From Polaromonas sp. (GTDB lineage Bacteria > Pseudomonadota > Gammaproteobacteria > Burkholderiales > Burkholderiaceae_C), in contig JAUSDK010000009.1 in assembly GCA_030650875.1 (NCBI GenBank), forward strand, positions 1 through 57,805: a DNA stretch of 57,805 nucleotides. The letters are read 5' to 3'. Shown here piece by piece: positions 42,544 to 51,238 of this stretch (positions are counted from its first letter, which is position 1; each line of letters starts with the position of its first letter). The translations under genes and the position numbers were made by a program. The notes under the pieces were generated by a model, which did no database searches, was not told the origin of the DNA, and saw only the letters and a list, made by a program, of their open reading frames with translations.

Positions 42544-43725
42544 TCAAATCGCGCCGCTGGCCCGCAAGGCCGCAATCGCGGCTTCTGATTGCCCCAGCTC
42601 GCGCAGGATGGCCTCGGTATGCTCACCCACCGCCGGTACCGGGTCCATGCGGTAGTCAAAGGCGTTGTTGCGCCCGGGCGGCAGCAAGGCGGGAATGTCA
42701 CCCGCGGGCGAACCCACGGTGTGCCAGCGCTGACGCGCCTGCAGCTGCGGGTGCGCCCACAGGTCGGCCATGTCGTTCATGCGGGCGTTGGCAATTTGCG
42801 CCTGGTCCAGCCGCGCCACCACCTGCTCAGTGCTGAGCTTGCCAAACAGGTCCAGAATAATGGCCCTGAGCGCCTCGCGGTGCTCATTGCGACTGGCGTT
42901 GCTGTCAAAGCGCGGGTCCACGGCCAGCGCGGCGTCTTGCAGTACCACCTCACAAAACGCCTTCCATTCGCGCTCGTTTTGCAGGCCCAGCATCACTGTG
43001 CCGCCATCGCCCGCGGCGAACGGGCCATAGGGGTAGATGCTGGCATGGGCCGCGGCCGTGCGTGGCGGTGGCGGGGCGCCATCAAACGCGTAATACAGCG
43101 GGTAGCCCATCCACTCGCTCAAGGATTCGAGCATGGAGACATCAATGTGCGAGCCGCGCCCCGTGCGCCCGCGCAGCAGCAGCGCCGACAGGATGTTGGT
43201 GTAGGCGTACATGCCGGCGGCAATGTCGGCCACCGAGTTGCCGGCCTTGCTCGGCACCTCGGGCGTGCCGGTGATCGACAGGAAACCGGCCTCGCTCTGA
43301 ATCAACAGGTCGTAGGCTTTTTTGTCGCGGTACGGCCCGTCTTCACCGTAGCCCGAGATGTCGCACACGATCAGGTCGGGGTGCACCGGGCTCAGTGCCT
43401 CATAGCCCAGCCCCATGCGCGCCGCCGCTCCGGGGGCCAGGTTTTGCACCAGCACATCGGCCTGGCCCAGCAGGGTCTTGAGCGCGGCCAGGGCAGCGGG
43501 CTGTTTGAGGTCCAGCGTCAGGCTTTCCTTGGAGCGGTTGGTCCAGACAAAGTGCGAGGCAAGGCCTTTGACCCGGCTGTCATAAGCGCGCGCAAAGTCA
43601 CCGGCACCGGGCCGCTCCACCTTGATGACGCGGGCGCCCAGGTCAGCCAGCTGGCGCGTACAAAACGGCGCCGCAATGGCGTGCTCCAGGGAAACAACGG
43701 TAATGCCGTCCAGGGGTCGGATCAT
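42544..43725 (-). CDS. ict: CaiB/BaiF family CoA-transferase (itaconate CoA-transferase-like)
   Basis: A 393-aa class III CoA-transferase. The catalytic aspartate lies in GRGSHIDVSMLESLSEWMG, and the N-terminal CoA-binding region is LEHAIAAPFCTRQLADLGARVIKVERPGAGDFARAYD. In the itaconate pathway, Ict of this class transfers CoA from succinyl-CoA to itaconate. I chose the ATG at 43725 because GAGG lies 6 bp upstream; the other ATG (43731) directly abuts it. Oxalate-, mesaconate- and citramalate-specific members look alike, so substrate is inferred from neighbours. A 107-bp AT-rich gap separates it from the MmgE/PrpD gene. Confidence 0.85.
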   Translation of the reverse strand: MIRPLDGITVVSLEHAIAAPFCTRQLADLGARVIKVERPGAGDFARAYDSRVKGLASHFVWTNRSKESLTLDLKQPAALAALKTLLGQADVLVQNLAPGAAARMGLGYEALSPVHPDLIVCDISGYGEDGPYRDKKAYDLLIQSEAGFLSITGTPEVPSKAGNSVADIAAGMYAYTNILSALLLRGRTGRGSHIDVSMLESLSEWMGYPLYYAFDGAPPPPRTAAAHASIYPYGPFAAGDGGTVMLGLQNEREWKAFCEVVLQDAALAVDPRFDSNASRNEHREALRAIILDLFGKLSTEQVVARLDQAQIANARMNDMADLWAHPQLQARQRWHTVGSPAGDIPALLPPGRNNAFDYRMDPVPAVGEHTEAILRELGQSEAAIAALRASGAI

Positions 43726-43767
43726 GCTCATCCTCGGTCAGTGGGTGCTTTGGGTTTCAGGGTGGGT

Positions 43768-44928
43768 TCAGAACGACCTGGGCAAGCCCAGGATGTGCTC
43801 GGCCACATAGGAGTAAATCAGGTTGGTCGAGATCGGGGCCACTTGGTACAGGCGCGTCTCGCGGAACTTGCGCTCCACGTCATATTCGCAAGCAAAGCCA
43901 AAACCGCCGTGATACTGGATGCAGACATTGGCCGCTTCCCAACTGGCCTTGGCCGCCAGGTACTTCGACATGTTGGCCTCGGCACCGCAGGGAAGGTGTG
44001 CGTCAAACAACTCGCAGGCCTTGAAGCGCATCAGATTGGCGGCCTCCAGCTCGATGTAGGCGTCGGCAATGGGGAACTGCACACCCTGGTTCTGGCCAAT
44101 CGGGCGACCAAACACCACGCGGTCCTTCACGTACTTGGTCACGCGGTCAATGAACCAGTAGCCGTCGCCAATGCACTCGGCGGCAATCAGCGTGCGCTCG
44201 GCGTTCAGGCCGTCCAGGATGTACTTGAAGCCCTTGCCTTCTTCGCCGATCAGGTTTTCTTCCGGGATTTCGAGGTTCTCGAAAAACAGCTCATTGGTTT
44301 CGTGGTTGACCATGTTGGGGATGGGGCGAACGGTCATGCCGGTTTTTTCGGCCAGGCGCAGGTCCACCATGAAGATGGACATGCCTTCGGACTTTTTCTT
44401 GACGTCGGCCAAGGGCGTGGTGCGGGCCAGCAAAATCATCCAGTCGGAGTGCTGCACGCGGGAGATCCAGACCTTTTGGCCGTTGATGACGTAGCGGTCG
44501 CCTTTTTTGACGGCCGTGGTCTTGATTTTGGTGGTGTCCGTGCCGGTGGTGGGCTCGGTCACCCCCATGGACTGCAGACGCAGGTCGCCGCTGGCGATCT
44601 TGGGCAGGTAAAACTCTTTTTGCGCTTTGGAGCCGTGGCGCAGCAGAGTGCCCATGTTGTACATCTGGCCGTGGCAGGCGCCGGAGTTGCCACCGCTGCG
44701 GTTGATTTCCTCCATGATGACCGAAGCCTCGGCCAAGCCCAAGCCAGAGCCGCCGTACTCGGCCGGTACCAGCGCGGCGAGCCAGCCGGCTTTGGTCAGG
44801 GCGTCGACAAAGGTCTCGGGGTAGGCGCGCTGCTGATCGATCTTGCGGTGGTATTCATCCGGAAACTCGGCGCACAGCGCACGCACGGCATCACGGATGT
44901 CTTGGTATTTGTCAGGGGTGTGTTGCAT
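43768..44928 (-). CDS. Acyl-CoA dehydrogenase
   Basis: A 386-aa FAD-dependent acyl-CoA dehydrogenase. Signature stretches: LRLQSMGVTEPTTGTDTTKIKTTA (FAD and substrate loop), KVWISRVQHSDWMILLART, and the C-terminal IQYHGGFGFACEYDVERKFRETR, where the Glu of ACEYDVER is placed like a catalytic base. A homologue (PA0879) lies in the P. aeruginosa itaconate cluster. It could oxidise a saturated C5 acyl-CoA such as methylsuccinyl-CoA into the pathway; this is inference. It lies 42 bp before ict and 34 bp after ich on the same strand. Confidence 0.92.
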   Translation of the reverse strand: MQHTPDKYQDIRDAVRALCAEFPDEYHRKIDQQRAYPETFVDALTKAGWLAALVPAEYGGSGLGLAEASVIMEEINRSGGNSGACHGQMYNMGTLLRHGSKAQKEFYLPKIASGDLRLQSMGVTEPTTGTDTTKIKTTAVKKGDRYVINGQKVWISRVQHSDWMILLARTTPLADVKKKSEGMSIFMVDLRLAEKTGMTVRPIPNMVNHETNELFFENLEIPEENLIGEEGKGFKYILDGLNAERTLIAAECIGDGYWFIDRVTKYVKDRVVFGRPIGQNQGVQFPIADAYIELEAANLMRFKACELFDAHLPCGAEANMSKYLAAKASWEAANVCIQYHGGFGFACEYDVERKFRETRLYQVAPISTNLIYSYVAEHILGLPRSF

Positions 44929-44962
44929 GGTGGGTCAATGAAGAGGTCAAAAAGATGGGAAC

Positions 44963-45847
44963 TCAAGCCAGTTCGACGCTGCCTTGCATGGTGAGCCAAC
45001 CGTCATGGTCTTGGGCCCAGACGCGCACGGTCTTGCCATCTGTCGAGGGCTGCGCGTTGAGGCGAAACGGGTGCAGGTCAAAGGTCGGGCGCACTGCCTT
45101 GAAGTCAAAGCGTTGGATGAAGGCGCCCGGCGCATGGCGGCGTACCAAGTCGACCAGCAGCGTGGCAATCAGTGGGCCGTGCACGATCAGGCCGGGGTAG
45201 CCTTCCACCTCGGTCACGTATTTGCGGTCATAGTGGATCCGGTGGCCATTAAAGGTGAGCGCCGAATAGCGAAACAGCAGCACGTCGTCCGGCACCACTT
45301 CGCGCTGCCAGGCGGCGCCGGGCTCGGCGGCCACAGGCGGCGGCACCGGGTCGGTGGATTGGGCGGCAGCGCGGTAAACAATGTCGTGCTCCTCGGTCAG
45401 CGCCAGGCCCCGGGCGTTGTGCACCGCATGCTTGACCAGCACAAACAGCAGGTCGCCAGTGCGCCCGGCCTTGTGCGTGACCGACGCAATGGTGGAGATG
45501 CGCTGCACCGCATCGCCTACCACCAGCGGATTTTCGGACTGCCATTGCAGGCGACCTCCGGCCCACATGCGCCGCGGGAGCGGCACCGGCGGCAGGAAAC
45601 CACCGCGCTTGGCGTGACCGTCGGGGCCAATCTCGCTCTGGCGGTGCTGCGGCAAAAAATACAACCAATGCCACAGTGCGGGCAACGGCGTGCCGGGCAC
45701 GGGCAAGGGGTCATCGCGGTCCAGCGTGGCGCTCAAGGCGCGCACGGGCGCGGCCGTGATGTCGTCGGTGAGGGTTTCGGTCTTACCAACCCAGCTTTGC
45801 AGGTGGGCCAGCGTGGCGGCGTCGAGGGTGCGCAGGTCGTTGCTCAT
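44963..45847 (-). CDS. ich: MaoC-type hydratase, itaconyl-CoA/mesaconyl-CoA hydratase-like
   Basis: A 294-aa double-hotdog protein of the mesaconyl-C4-CoA hydratase / HTD2 type. The C-terminal half has the hydratase motif FNGHRIHYDRKYVTEVEGYPGLIVHGPL. The N-terminal half is the degenerate hotdog with LPALWHWLYFLPQHRQSEIGPDGHAKRGGFLPPVPLPRRMWAGG. Ich of P. aeruginosa hydrates itaconyl-CoA to citramalyl-CoA; mesaconyl-C4-CoA hydratase of the hydroxypropionate cycle also makes citramalyl-CoA. The neighbouring ict and ccl favour the itaconate role. I chose the ATG at 45847 (MSNDLRTLD); it lies 14 bp after the receptor gene stop. Confidence 0.85.
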   Translation of the reverse strand: MSNDLRTLDAATLAHLQSWVGKTETLTDDITAAPVRALSATLDRDDPLPVPGTPLPALWHWLYFLPQHRQSEIGPDGHAKRGGFLPPVPLPRRMWAGGRLQWQSENPLVVGDAVQRISTIASVTHKAGRTGDLLFVLVKHAVHNARGLALTEEHDIVYRAAAQSTDPVPPPVAAEPGAAWQREVVPDDVLLFRYSALTFNGHRIHYDRKYVTEVEGYPGLIVHGPLIATLLVDLVRRHAPGAFIQRFDFKAVRPTFDLHPFRLNAQPSTDGKTVRVWAQDHDGWLTMQGSVELA

Positions 45848-45861
45848 GATGATGTGCCGGT

Positions 45862-46869
45862 TCAGTCCACCGAGGCGCCGGAGGTTTTCACGATGCGCGC
45901 CCATTTGGCGATATCTTCATTCAACAGGGCGCCAAACTGCGCGGGGGTCACCGGCTTGTCGGCCGTGCCCGCCAGTTCCACCCCCTGCTGCTCCAGCTTG
46001 TCGCGCAGGTCTTTGGCCGCCAGGGTCTTGTTCATGGCGTCACTGAGTTTGTTGAACACATCTTGCGGCATGCCGGCGGGGGCAAACAGGCCGATCCACA
46101 GCGTGCCGTTGTAGCCTGCCACGGTCTCGGTCAGCGCTGGCACATCGGGCAGTACGGGCGAGCGGGTCGCACCACTGACCGCCAGTGCGCGCAGTTTGCC
46201 GGCCTTGATGTGCGCCAGGGACGAAGGCAAGCTGGCGAACAGCATCGGCAACTGACCGCCCAGCACGTCATTGAGCGCAGGCGCCACCCCCTTGTAGGGC
46301 ACATGCTGCAGGCTGACACCGGCCATGGTGTTGAGCATTTCGCCCAGCAGGTGGTTCAGCGTGCCGTTGCCCGCAGAGGCGTACTGATAGAAGCCCGGCT
46401 TGCTCTTGGCCAGCGCCAACAACTCCGGCACGGATTTGGCCGGGAACGAGGGGTGCACCAGCAGGACATTGGGCACGGCGCCAATCAGGCTGACCGGGTT
46501 GAAGTCCTTGACCGGATCGAAACCGGCGTTTTTGTACAACGCGGGGTTGATGGCCTGGCTGCTGCTGATGGTCATGAGCAGGGTATGACCATCCTTGTTG
46601 GCCTTGGCCGCCAGCTGCGTGCCGATGTTGCCACCCGCACCGGGCCGGTTCTCCACCACCACGGAGGCGCCGAGCACCTCACCCAGTTTTTGACTGACCA
46701 CGCGCCCGACGATGTCGTTGGTGCCGCCTGCGGCCTGCGGCACGATCATGACGATCGGACGGCTGGGCCAGGCCGACTGCGCCCAGGCGGAGGCACCGGT
46801 GGCCAAGGCCGTGAGCAGCATGGCGGTGAAGGCGCGGCGGCCCCAATGTTTGTAAGCGGATTTGCGCAT
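45862..46869 (-). CDS. Bug/TctC-family periplasmic receptor (first gene of catabolic operon)
   Basis: A 335-aa periplasmic binding protein. The signal peptide begins MRKSAYKHWGRRAFTAMLL and contains a twin arginine (GRRAF), so Tat export is possible. The ligand loop is IVMIVPQAAGGTNDIVGRVVSQKLGE. AGGAG lies 8 bp before the ATG at 46869. It starts the operon that encodes the hydratase, dehydrogenase, CoA-transferase and lyase, which points to the same carboxylate substrate. The shared 42-bp operator-like sequence lies 50 bp upstream. No TctAB genes are adjacent. Confidence 0.93.
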   Translation of the reverse strand: MRKSAYKHWGRRAFTAMLLTALATGASAWAQSAWPSRPIVMIVPQAAGGTNDIVGRVVSQKLGEVLGASVVVENRPGAGGNIGTQLAAKANKDGHTLLMTISSSQAINPALYKNAGFDPVKDFNPVSLIGAVPNVLLVHPSFPAKSVPELLALAKSKPGFYQYASAGNGTLNHLLGEMLNTMAGVSLQHVPYKGVAPALNDVLGGQLPMLFASLPSSLAHIKAGKLRALAVSGATRSPVLPDVPALTETVAGYNGTLWIGLFAPAGMPQDVFNKLSDAMNKTLAAKDLRDKLEQQGVELAGTADKPVTPAQFGALLNEDIAKWARIVKTSGASVD

Positions 46870-46918
46870 GGTCTTGACTCCTAGTGAGATGGATGTTCGC
46901 CGCGCGATTGACAAAGTG

Positions 46919-46960
46919 CAATCTCTGATTTCAGAACCGGCACTTCAGATTATCCGAAGG
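46919..46960 (-). promoter_or_regulatory. Operator-like sequence shared with the liv operon, copy A
   Basis: On the minus strand this 42-bp stretch contains TTCGGATAATCTGAA (a 15-bp near-palindrome) followed after 7 bp by TTCTGAAATCAGAGATTG. An aligned sequence lies upstream of livK at 55248-55289, with about 70% identity and no gaps. Both end 50-54 bp before the first ATG of their operons. The palindrome resembles IclR-type or other dimeric operators; the regulator is not known. This copy lies between the Bug receptor and the divergent alcohol dehydrogenase and could serve both. Confidence 0.55.
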
Positions 46961-47102
46961 GCTGCACCCCGGTCAGGGCCAGGAGATCAGGGTTTTCCCG
47001 GCTCCAAAATCGCAGAAGGGTGGGTCGCAAAAATACCAAGACCCTGGCGGCCCACGCGGGCCTAGACTGGCGCGCTGAAGACCACATTTGGAGACCACCA
47101 CC

Positions 47103-48227
47103 ATGAAGATCCGAGCCGCAGTGCTGGAAACCATCGGCGCACCTGCGCCCTACGCGCAGAGCCAGCCGCTCAAGATTCGCGAGGTCGAGCTGGCCCCGCC
47201 CGGCCCCGACGAGGTACTGATCCGCGTCCGCGCCGCCGGCCTATGCCACTCCGACCTGTCGGTGATCTCGGGCGACCGGCCCCGACCCGTGCCGATGGTG
47301 CTGGGCCACGAGTCCGCCGGCGAGGTGATCGAATGCGGCCCAGGTGTCACCGACCTCGCGCCAGGCGACCGGGTGGTGCTGGTGTTCATGCCCAGTTGCG
47401 GCTGCTGCATGCCGTGCATGGAGGGGCGTCCAGCCCTGTGTGAGCCCGGCGCGGCCAGCAACGGCGCGGGTACCTTGCTCTCGGGCGCGCGTCGCCTGAG
47501 CCTGAACGACCAGCCGGTCTACCACCATGTGGGGGTGTCGTGCTTTGCCGATTACGCGGTGGTGTCGCGCCGCTCGTGTGTCAAGCTGGAGGCCGACATC
47601 AGCTTCGAAGAAGCGTCGCTGTTTGGCTGCGCCGTGCTGACCGGCGTGGGTGCGGTGATCAACACCGCGCGTCTGCAGGCCGGCACCACGGCGGCGGTAT
47701 TGGGCTTGGGCGGCGTGGGCTTCAGCGCCCTGCTCGCCGCCGTGGCCAGTGGCGCGCGCCAGGTGATTGCGCTGGACTTGAACGAAAGCAAACTGGCCCT
47801 CGCAAGTGAGTTGGGTGCCACCGCCACCGTCAATGCGGGTGACCCGGACGCGATGGAACAGGTCAAGGCGCTGACCCAAGGGGGTGTAGATGTGGCGTTC
47901 GAGATGGCGGGGGCGATTCCGGCGATGGAGCTGGCTTGGCGCATCACGCGGCGTGGCGGCAGCACGGTAACGGCCGGTTTGCCGCACCCGGACCGTCGCT
48001 TTGCCCTGCCGCCGGTGCAACTGGTGGCCGAAGAGCGCACGCTGCGCGGCAGCTACATCGGCTCGTCCGTGCCGGCGCGAGACATTCCGCGCTACATCGA
48101 GATGTACCAGCGCGGCAAACTGCCTGTGGACCGACTGATGGGGGAAAGGCTGACGCTGGAAGACATCAACCGCGGCTTTGACCGGATGGCCAGCGGCATG
48201 TCCCTGCGCGATGTGATCGTGCCCTGA
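47103..48227 (+). CDS. Zinc-dependent alcohol dehydrogenase
   Basis: A 374-aa medium-chain dehydrogenase of the class III / aryl-alcohol type. Catalytic zinc ligands: Cys in GLCHSD and His in VLGHESAGEV, with a third Cys expected in SLFGCAVLTGVGAVINTA. The structural zinc site is four cysteines in CGCCMPCMEGRPALC. The NAD-binding motif is VLGLGGVGFSALLAAVASGARQVIALD, and the Asp at its end favours NAD over NADP. I chose the ATG at 47103 with GGAG 9 bp upstream; the TTG at 47088 is unlikely. It is divergent from the itaconate-type operon and may share its operator. Confidence 0.93.
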   Translation: MKIRAAVLETIGAPAPYAQSQPLKIREVELAPPGPDEVLIRVRAAGLCHSDLSVISGDRPRPVPMVLGHESAGEVIECGPGVTDLAPGDRVVLVFMPSCGCCMPCMEGRPALCEPGAASNGAGTLLSGARRLSLNDQPVYHHVGVSCFADYAVVSRRSCVKLEADISFEEASLFGCAVLTGVGAVINTARLQAGTTAAVLGLGGVGFSALLAAVASGARQVIALDLNESKLALASELGATATVNAGDPDAMEQVKALTQGGVDVAFEMAGAIPAMELAWRITRRGGSTVTAGLPHPDRRFALPPVQLVAEERTLRGSYIGSSVPARDIPRYIEMYQRGKLPVDRLMGERLTLEDINRGFDRMASGMSLRDVIVP

Positions 48228-48241
48228 CACGACGCTGTGAC

Positions 48242-48272
48242 CACCCAACCGCCCTCCACGGGCGATTGGGTG
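48242..48272. terminator. Bidirectional hairpin between convergent genes
   Basis: CACCCAACCGCCC and GGGCGATTGGGTG form a 13-bp stem with one mismatch and a 5-nt loop, between the stops of the alcohol dehydrogenase and the SDR gene. There is no T run on either side, so termination efficiency is uncertain. Confidence 0.6.
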
Positions 48273-48279
48273 AGCCGGG

Positions 48280-49029
48280 TTAAACGGTACGCGCGCCGTC
48301 CACCGGAAACTCGACCCCGCTGATGAACTCCGCATCGTCACTGCCCAAGTACACCGCCGCGCGGGCAATGTCCTTGGGCTGGGACAGGCGCCCCAGCGGA
48401 ATGGTGCTGATGAACTTCTGACGGTTCTCGGGCGTGTCGGGCATACCCATGAAAGACTCCAGCAAGCCAGTGGCCCCCATCACCGGGCAAATGGCGTTGA
48501 CCCGGATGTTGTCAGGGCCGAGCTCCACCGCCATGGATTTGGAGAGCAGGTTCACTGCGCCCTTGGAGCTGTTGTACCAGGTCAGGCCCGGACGCGGGCG
48601 GATACCGGCCGTGGAGCCGATGTTCAAAATCACGCCGCCGCCCTGCTTGCGCATGATCGGCACCACGGCGTGGGTCATGTGAAAGATCGACTTGACGTTG
48701 ATGTCGAACACTTTGTCAAACGTGGCTTCGTCCACCTCCAGCATGGGCTGGTTCTTGTGGGTCCAGCCGGCGTTGTTGACCACAATGTCCAGCCGGCCAA
48801 ACTTGGCGATGGTGGCAGCGACCAGCGCGTCAATCGCGGGGCGCTTGGTCACGTCGCAGCCCACTGCAATGGCGTTGGCGCCCAAGGCGTCGGCCACGGT
48901 TTTGGCACCGGCCTCGTTGATGTCGGCCACCACCACCAGGGCGCCCTCCAGCACATACTGGCGTGCAATCTCGGCACCAAAACCACTGGCGGCACCGGTC
49001 ACGATGGCGACTTTGTCTTTCAATCTCAT
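48280..49029 (-). CDS. Short-chain dehydrogenase/reductase (SDR)
   Basis: A 249-aa classical SDR. Cofactor motif VTGAASGFGAEIARQY with Asp in VVADINEAG (favours NAD), NNAG at about residue 87, and the catalytic Ser in NIGSTAG and Tyr-Lys in YNSSKGA. I chose the ATG at 49029 (MRLKDKVAIVTG). It is the last gene of the liv-aldehyde dehydrogenase operon, 54 bp after the aldehyde dehydrogenase. It probably oxidises a hydroxyl group of the imported compound or an intermediate; the substrate is unknown. Confidence 0.93.
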   Translation of the reverse strand: MRLKDKVAIVTGAASGFGAEIARQYVLEGALVVVADINEAGAKTVADALGANAIAVGCDVTKRPAIDALVAATIAKFGRLDIVVNNAGWTHKNQPMLEVDEATFDKVFDINVKSIFHMTHAVVPIMRKQGGGVILNIGSTAGIRPRPGLTWYNSSKGAVNLLSKSMAVELGPDNIRVNAICPVMGATGLLESFMGMPDTPENRQKFISTIPLGRLSQPKDIARAAVYLGSDDAEFISGVEFPVDGARTV

Positions 49030-49083
49030 GGGGTTCTCGCTTTCAATAAAACAGTTCAGAAAAATCAAAAAAAATACATACCA

Positions 49084-50520
49084 TCATTCACCGTGGTACT
49101 GAACCACGGTCTTCACGTTGCAAAACTCTTCCAGTGCCATGAAGCCTTTTTCACGGCCATGGCCGCTGCGCTTGACGCCGCCAAACGGCAGCTCGACACC
49201 ACCACCGGCACCGTAGCAGTTGATGTAGACCTGGCCGCATTGCATGCGCTTGGCCATGCGGATCTGGCGCCCCCCGTCGCGCGTCCAGATGCCGGCCAGC
49301 AGGCCAAAATCAGTGGCGTTGGCCAGCGCAATCGCGTCTTCCTCGTCGTCAAACGGAATCACGGCCAGCACCGGGCCAAATACCTCCTCGCAAGCCAACT
49401 GGTGGTCGCGCGGCACCGCGCCAAAGAGCGTGGGCGCCACATAAAAGCCGCCGACCGGCACGCCGTCGGCCACCGTGCCCTGGGCCAGCACCGCGATGCC
49501 GCTATCAACGGCGCGCTTGATGAAGCCCTCGACCCGCTTCTTCTGGTCGGCATTGATCAATGGGCCGCAGTCGCGGTCCATGGCCGGGGCGCCGGCGGAT
49601 GACTGCTTGAAGCGCTCCACCACCTGACCCACAAAGCGGTCGTAAATCGAGCGCTGCACCAGCAAGCGGCTGCCGGCCGAGCAGGTCTGGCCGCCGTTTT
49701 GCGTGATGGCCTTGAGCACAAACGTGGCCGCGCGGTCCAGGTCGGCGTCTTCAAACACGATCTGGGGCGACTTGCCGCCCAGTTCCAGCACGCACTTGAG
49801 GGTACGGTTGGCGGCGGCCTTTTGCACCAGCGTGCCGACCTCGGGCGAGCCAGTGAAAGTCACAAAATCAATGTCATGGTGGCCGGTGAGCGCGGCACCG
49901 GCTTCTTCGCCCAGCCCGGTCACCACATTGAGCGCGCCGTCGGGCAAGCCCGCCTCGCGCGCAATGTCGCAAAACGCCAGGGGCGTGAGGCAGGCGTCTT
50001 CAGACGGTTTGAGCACCGCAGCATTGCCCATGGCCAGCGACGGCACGACCGAGCGGCCAAACATCTGCGCCGGGTAATTCCAGGGAAGGATGTGCGCCGT
50101 GACACCATAGGGCTCACGCAGCACCACCACATGGAAGTCATTGAGGTAGGGAATCTGCTGGCCGTGCACCTTGTCAGCCGCACCGCCATAAAACTCGCAG
50201 TAGCGGGCCGACACAATGATGTCGTTGCGCGCCTGGGAGATGGGCTTGCCGGTGTCACGCGACTCCAGCAGGGCCAGGGCATCGACGCGCTCCAGCATGA
50301 TCTGGGACATCTTGCTCAGGATGCGGCCCCGCTCGGTGGCGGTCAGACGCCCCCATGGGCCGCTCAACGCCGCGCGCGCGGCGGCCACCGCTTTGTCAAT
50401 GTCGGTCGCGTTGCCGCGGGCCAGGGTTTCAAACACCTCGCCGGTGCTGGGGTCGATCACGGGCAAGGTCTGCCCGTTGCTGGCGGCCACCCACTGGCCG
50501 TTGATGAAATGTTGGGCCAT
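49084..50520 (-). CDS. NAD-dependent aldehyde dehydrogenase
   Basis: A 478-aa aldehyde dehydrogenase. General-base Glu in VLELGGKSPQIVFEDADLD, catalytic Cys in NGGQTCSAGSR, and cofactor-binding ILPWNYPAQM and TFTGSPEVG. The length is normal. It oxidises an aldehyde to a carboxylate; with the nearby alcohol dehydrogenase it would complete alcohol to acid. It lies 39 bp after livF and before the SDR on the same strand, so it should be co-transcribed with the importer. The substrate is not readable from sequence. Confidence 0.95.
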   Translation of the reverse strand: MAQHFINGQWVAASNGQTLPVIDPSTGEVFETLARGNATDIDKAVAAARAALSGPWGRLTATERGRILSKMSQIMLERVDALALLESRDTGKPISQARNDIIVSARYCEFYGGAADKVHGQQIPYLNDFHVVVLREPYGVTAHILPWNYPAQMFGRSVVPSLAMGNAAVLKPSEDACLTPLAFCDIAREAGLPDGALNVVTGLGEEAGAALTGHHDIDFVTFTGSPEVGTLVQKAAANRTLKCVLELGGKSPQIVFEDADLDRAATFVLKAITQNGGQTCSAGSRLLVQRSIYDRFVGQVVERFKQSSAGAPAMDRDCGPLINADQKKRVEGFIKRAVDSGIAVLAQGTVADGVPVGGFYVAPTLFGAVPRDHQLACEEVFGPVLAVIPFDDEEDAIALANATDFGLLAGIWTRDGGRQIRMAKRMQCGQVYINCYGAGGGVELPFGGVKRSGHGREKGFMALEEFCNVKTVVQYHGE

Positions 50521-50559
50521 AAGGGGCTCCTCAGGTTAAAAATAAATGATGGACCACGA

Positions 50560-51237
50560 TCAGTGCACCGCAGCAGCGGCTTCGTCCAGCTGCAACTCGC
50601 CACGCTCCAGCACCATGGTTTTGTCAGGAATGTCCTTGAGCAGGCTGCGGTTGGACTCGGTGATCACCACGCACAACTCAGGCCGGGCTTGTTTGAGGCG
50701 CTCCAGTGAGGCTGAATACTGCTGCGCCAACACCGGCGCCAAACCCTGAAACGGCTCGTCCAGCAACACCAGACGCTCACCGGCCATCACGGCGCGGCCC
50801 AACGCCACCATCTTGCCCTGCCCGCCCGAAAGTGCGGCGCCCGAGCGCGGCAGCATCACCCCCAACTCGGGCACGATGGTCAGGGTCTCGGCCAGGCGCT
50901 CGTCTACGGCGCGCCGGCTCATGCCATTGACCTCGCACGGAAAGCGCAGGTTTTCTTCCACGCTGAAGGTGGGGAACAGCACCCGGTCCTCCGGGGCGTA
51001 GCCGATCCCTAAGCGTGCACGGTGGCGGGCCGGCACTTGCGCCAGGTTCTCGCCGTCGAGCAGCACACGGCCCTCATGGCCGGGCAAAAAGCCCATGATC
51101 AGGCGCAACAAGGTGGTCTTGCCGGCGCCATTGCGCCCGACCACGGCGACAATCGAGCCACGCGTAAGCTGGGCCGAGATGCCGCGCAGCACCGAAATAC
51201 CGGCAATGGTGGCGGAGATGTTTTCAAGACTCAGCAT
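50560..51237 (-). CDS. livF: Branched-chain-type ABC transporter ATPase LivF
   Basis: A 225-aa ABC ATPase. Walker A GRNGAGKTTLLRL, signature LSGGQGKMVALGRA, Walker B RLVLLDEPFQGLAP. LivF of E. coli is 237 aa. I chose the ATG at 51237, just past the livG stop; an upstream TTG at 51249 would overlap livG. It works with LivG as the heterodimeric energy unit of the importer. Confidence 0.93.
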   Translation of the reverse strand: MLSLENISATIAGISVLRGISAQLTRGSIVAVVGRNGAGKTTLLRLIMGFLPGHEGRVLLDGENLAQVPARHRARLGIGYAPEDRVLFPTFSVEENLRFPCEVNGMSRRAVDERLAETLTIVPELGVMLPRSGAALSGGQGKMVALGRAVMAGERLVLLDEPFQGLAPVLAQQYSASLERLKQARPELCVVITESNRSLLKDIPDKTMVLERGELQLDEAAAAVH

Positions 51238-51238
51238 G

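Noticed and set aside
42589-44994. 801-aa plus-strand ORF across the CoA-transferase and acyl-CoA dehydrogenase genes
   Set aside because: Antisense to two recognisable enzymes, with typical shadow composition (Gly, His, Val, Gln).
44984-46114. 376-aa plus-strand ORF opposite the hydratase gene
   Set aside because: Antisense shadow that crosses from one real gene into the next.
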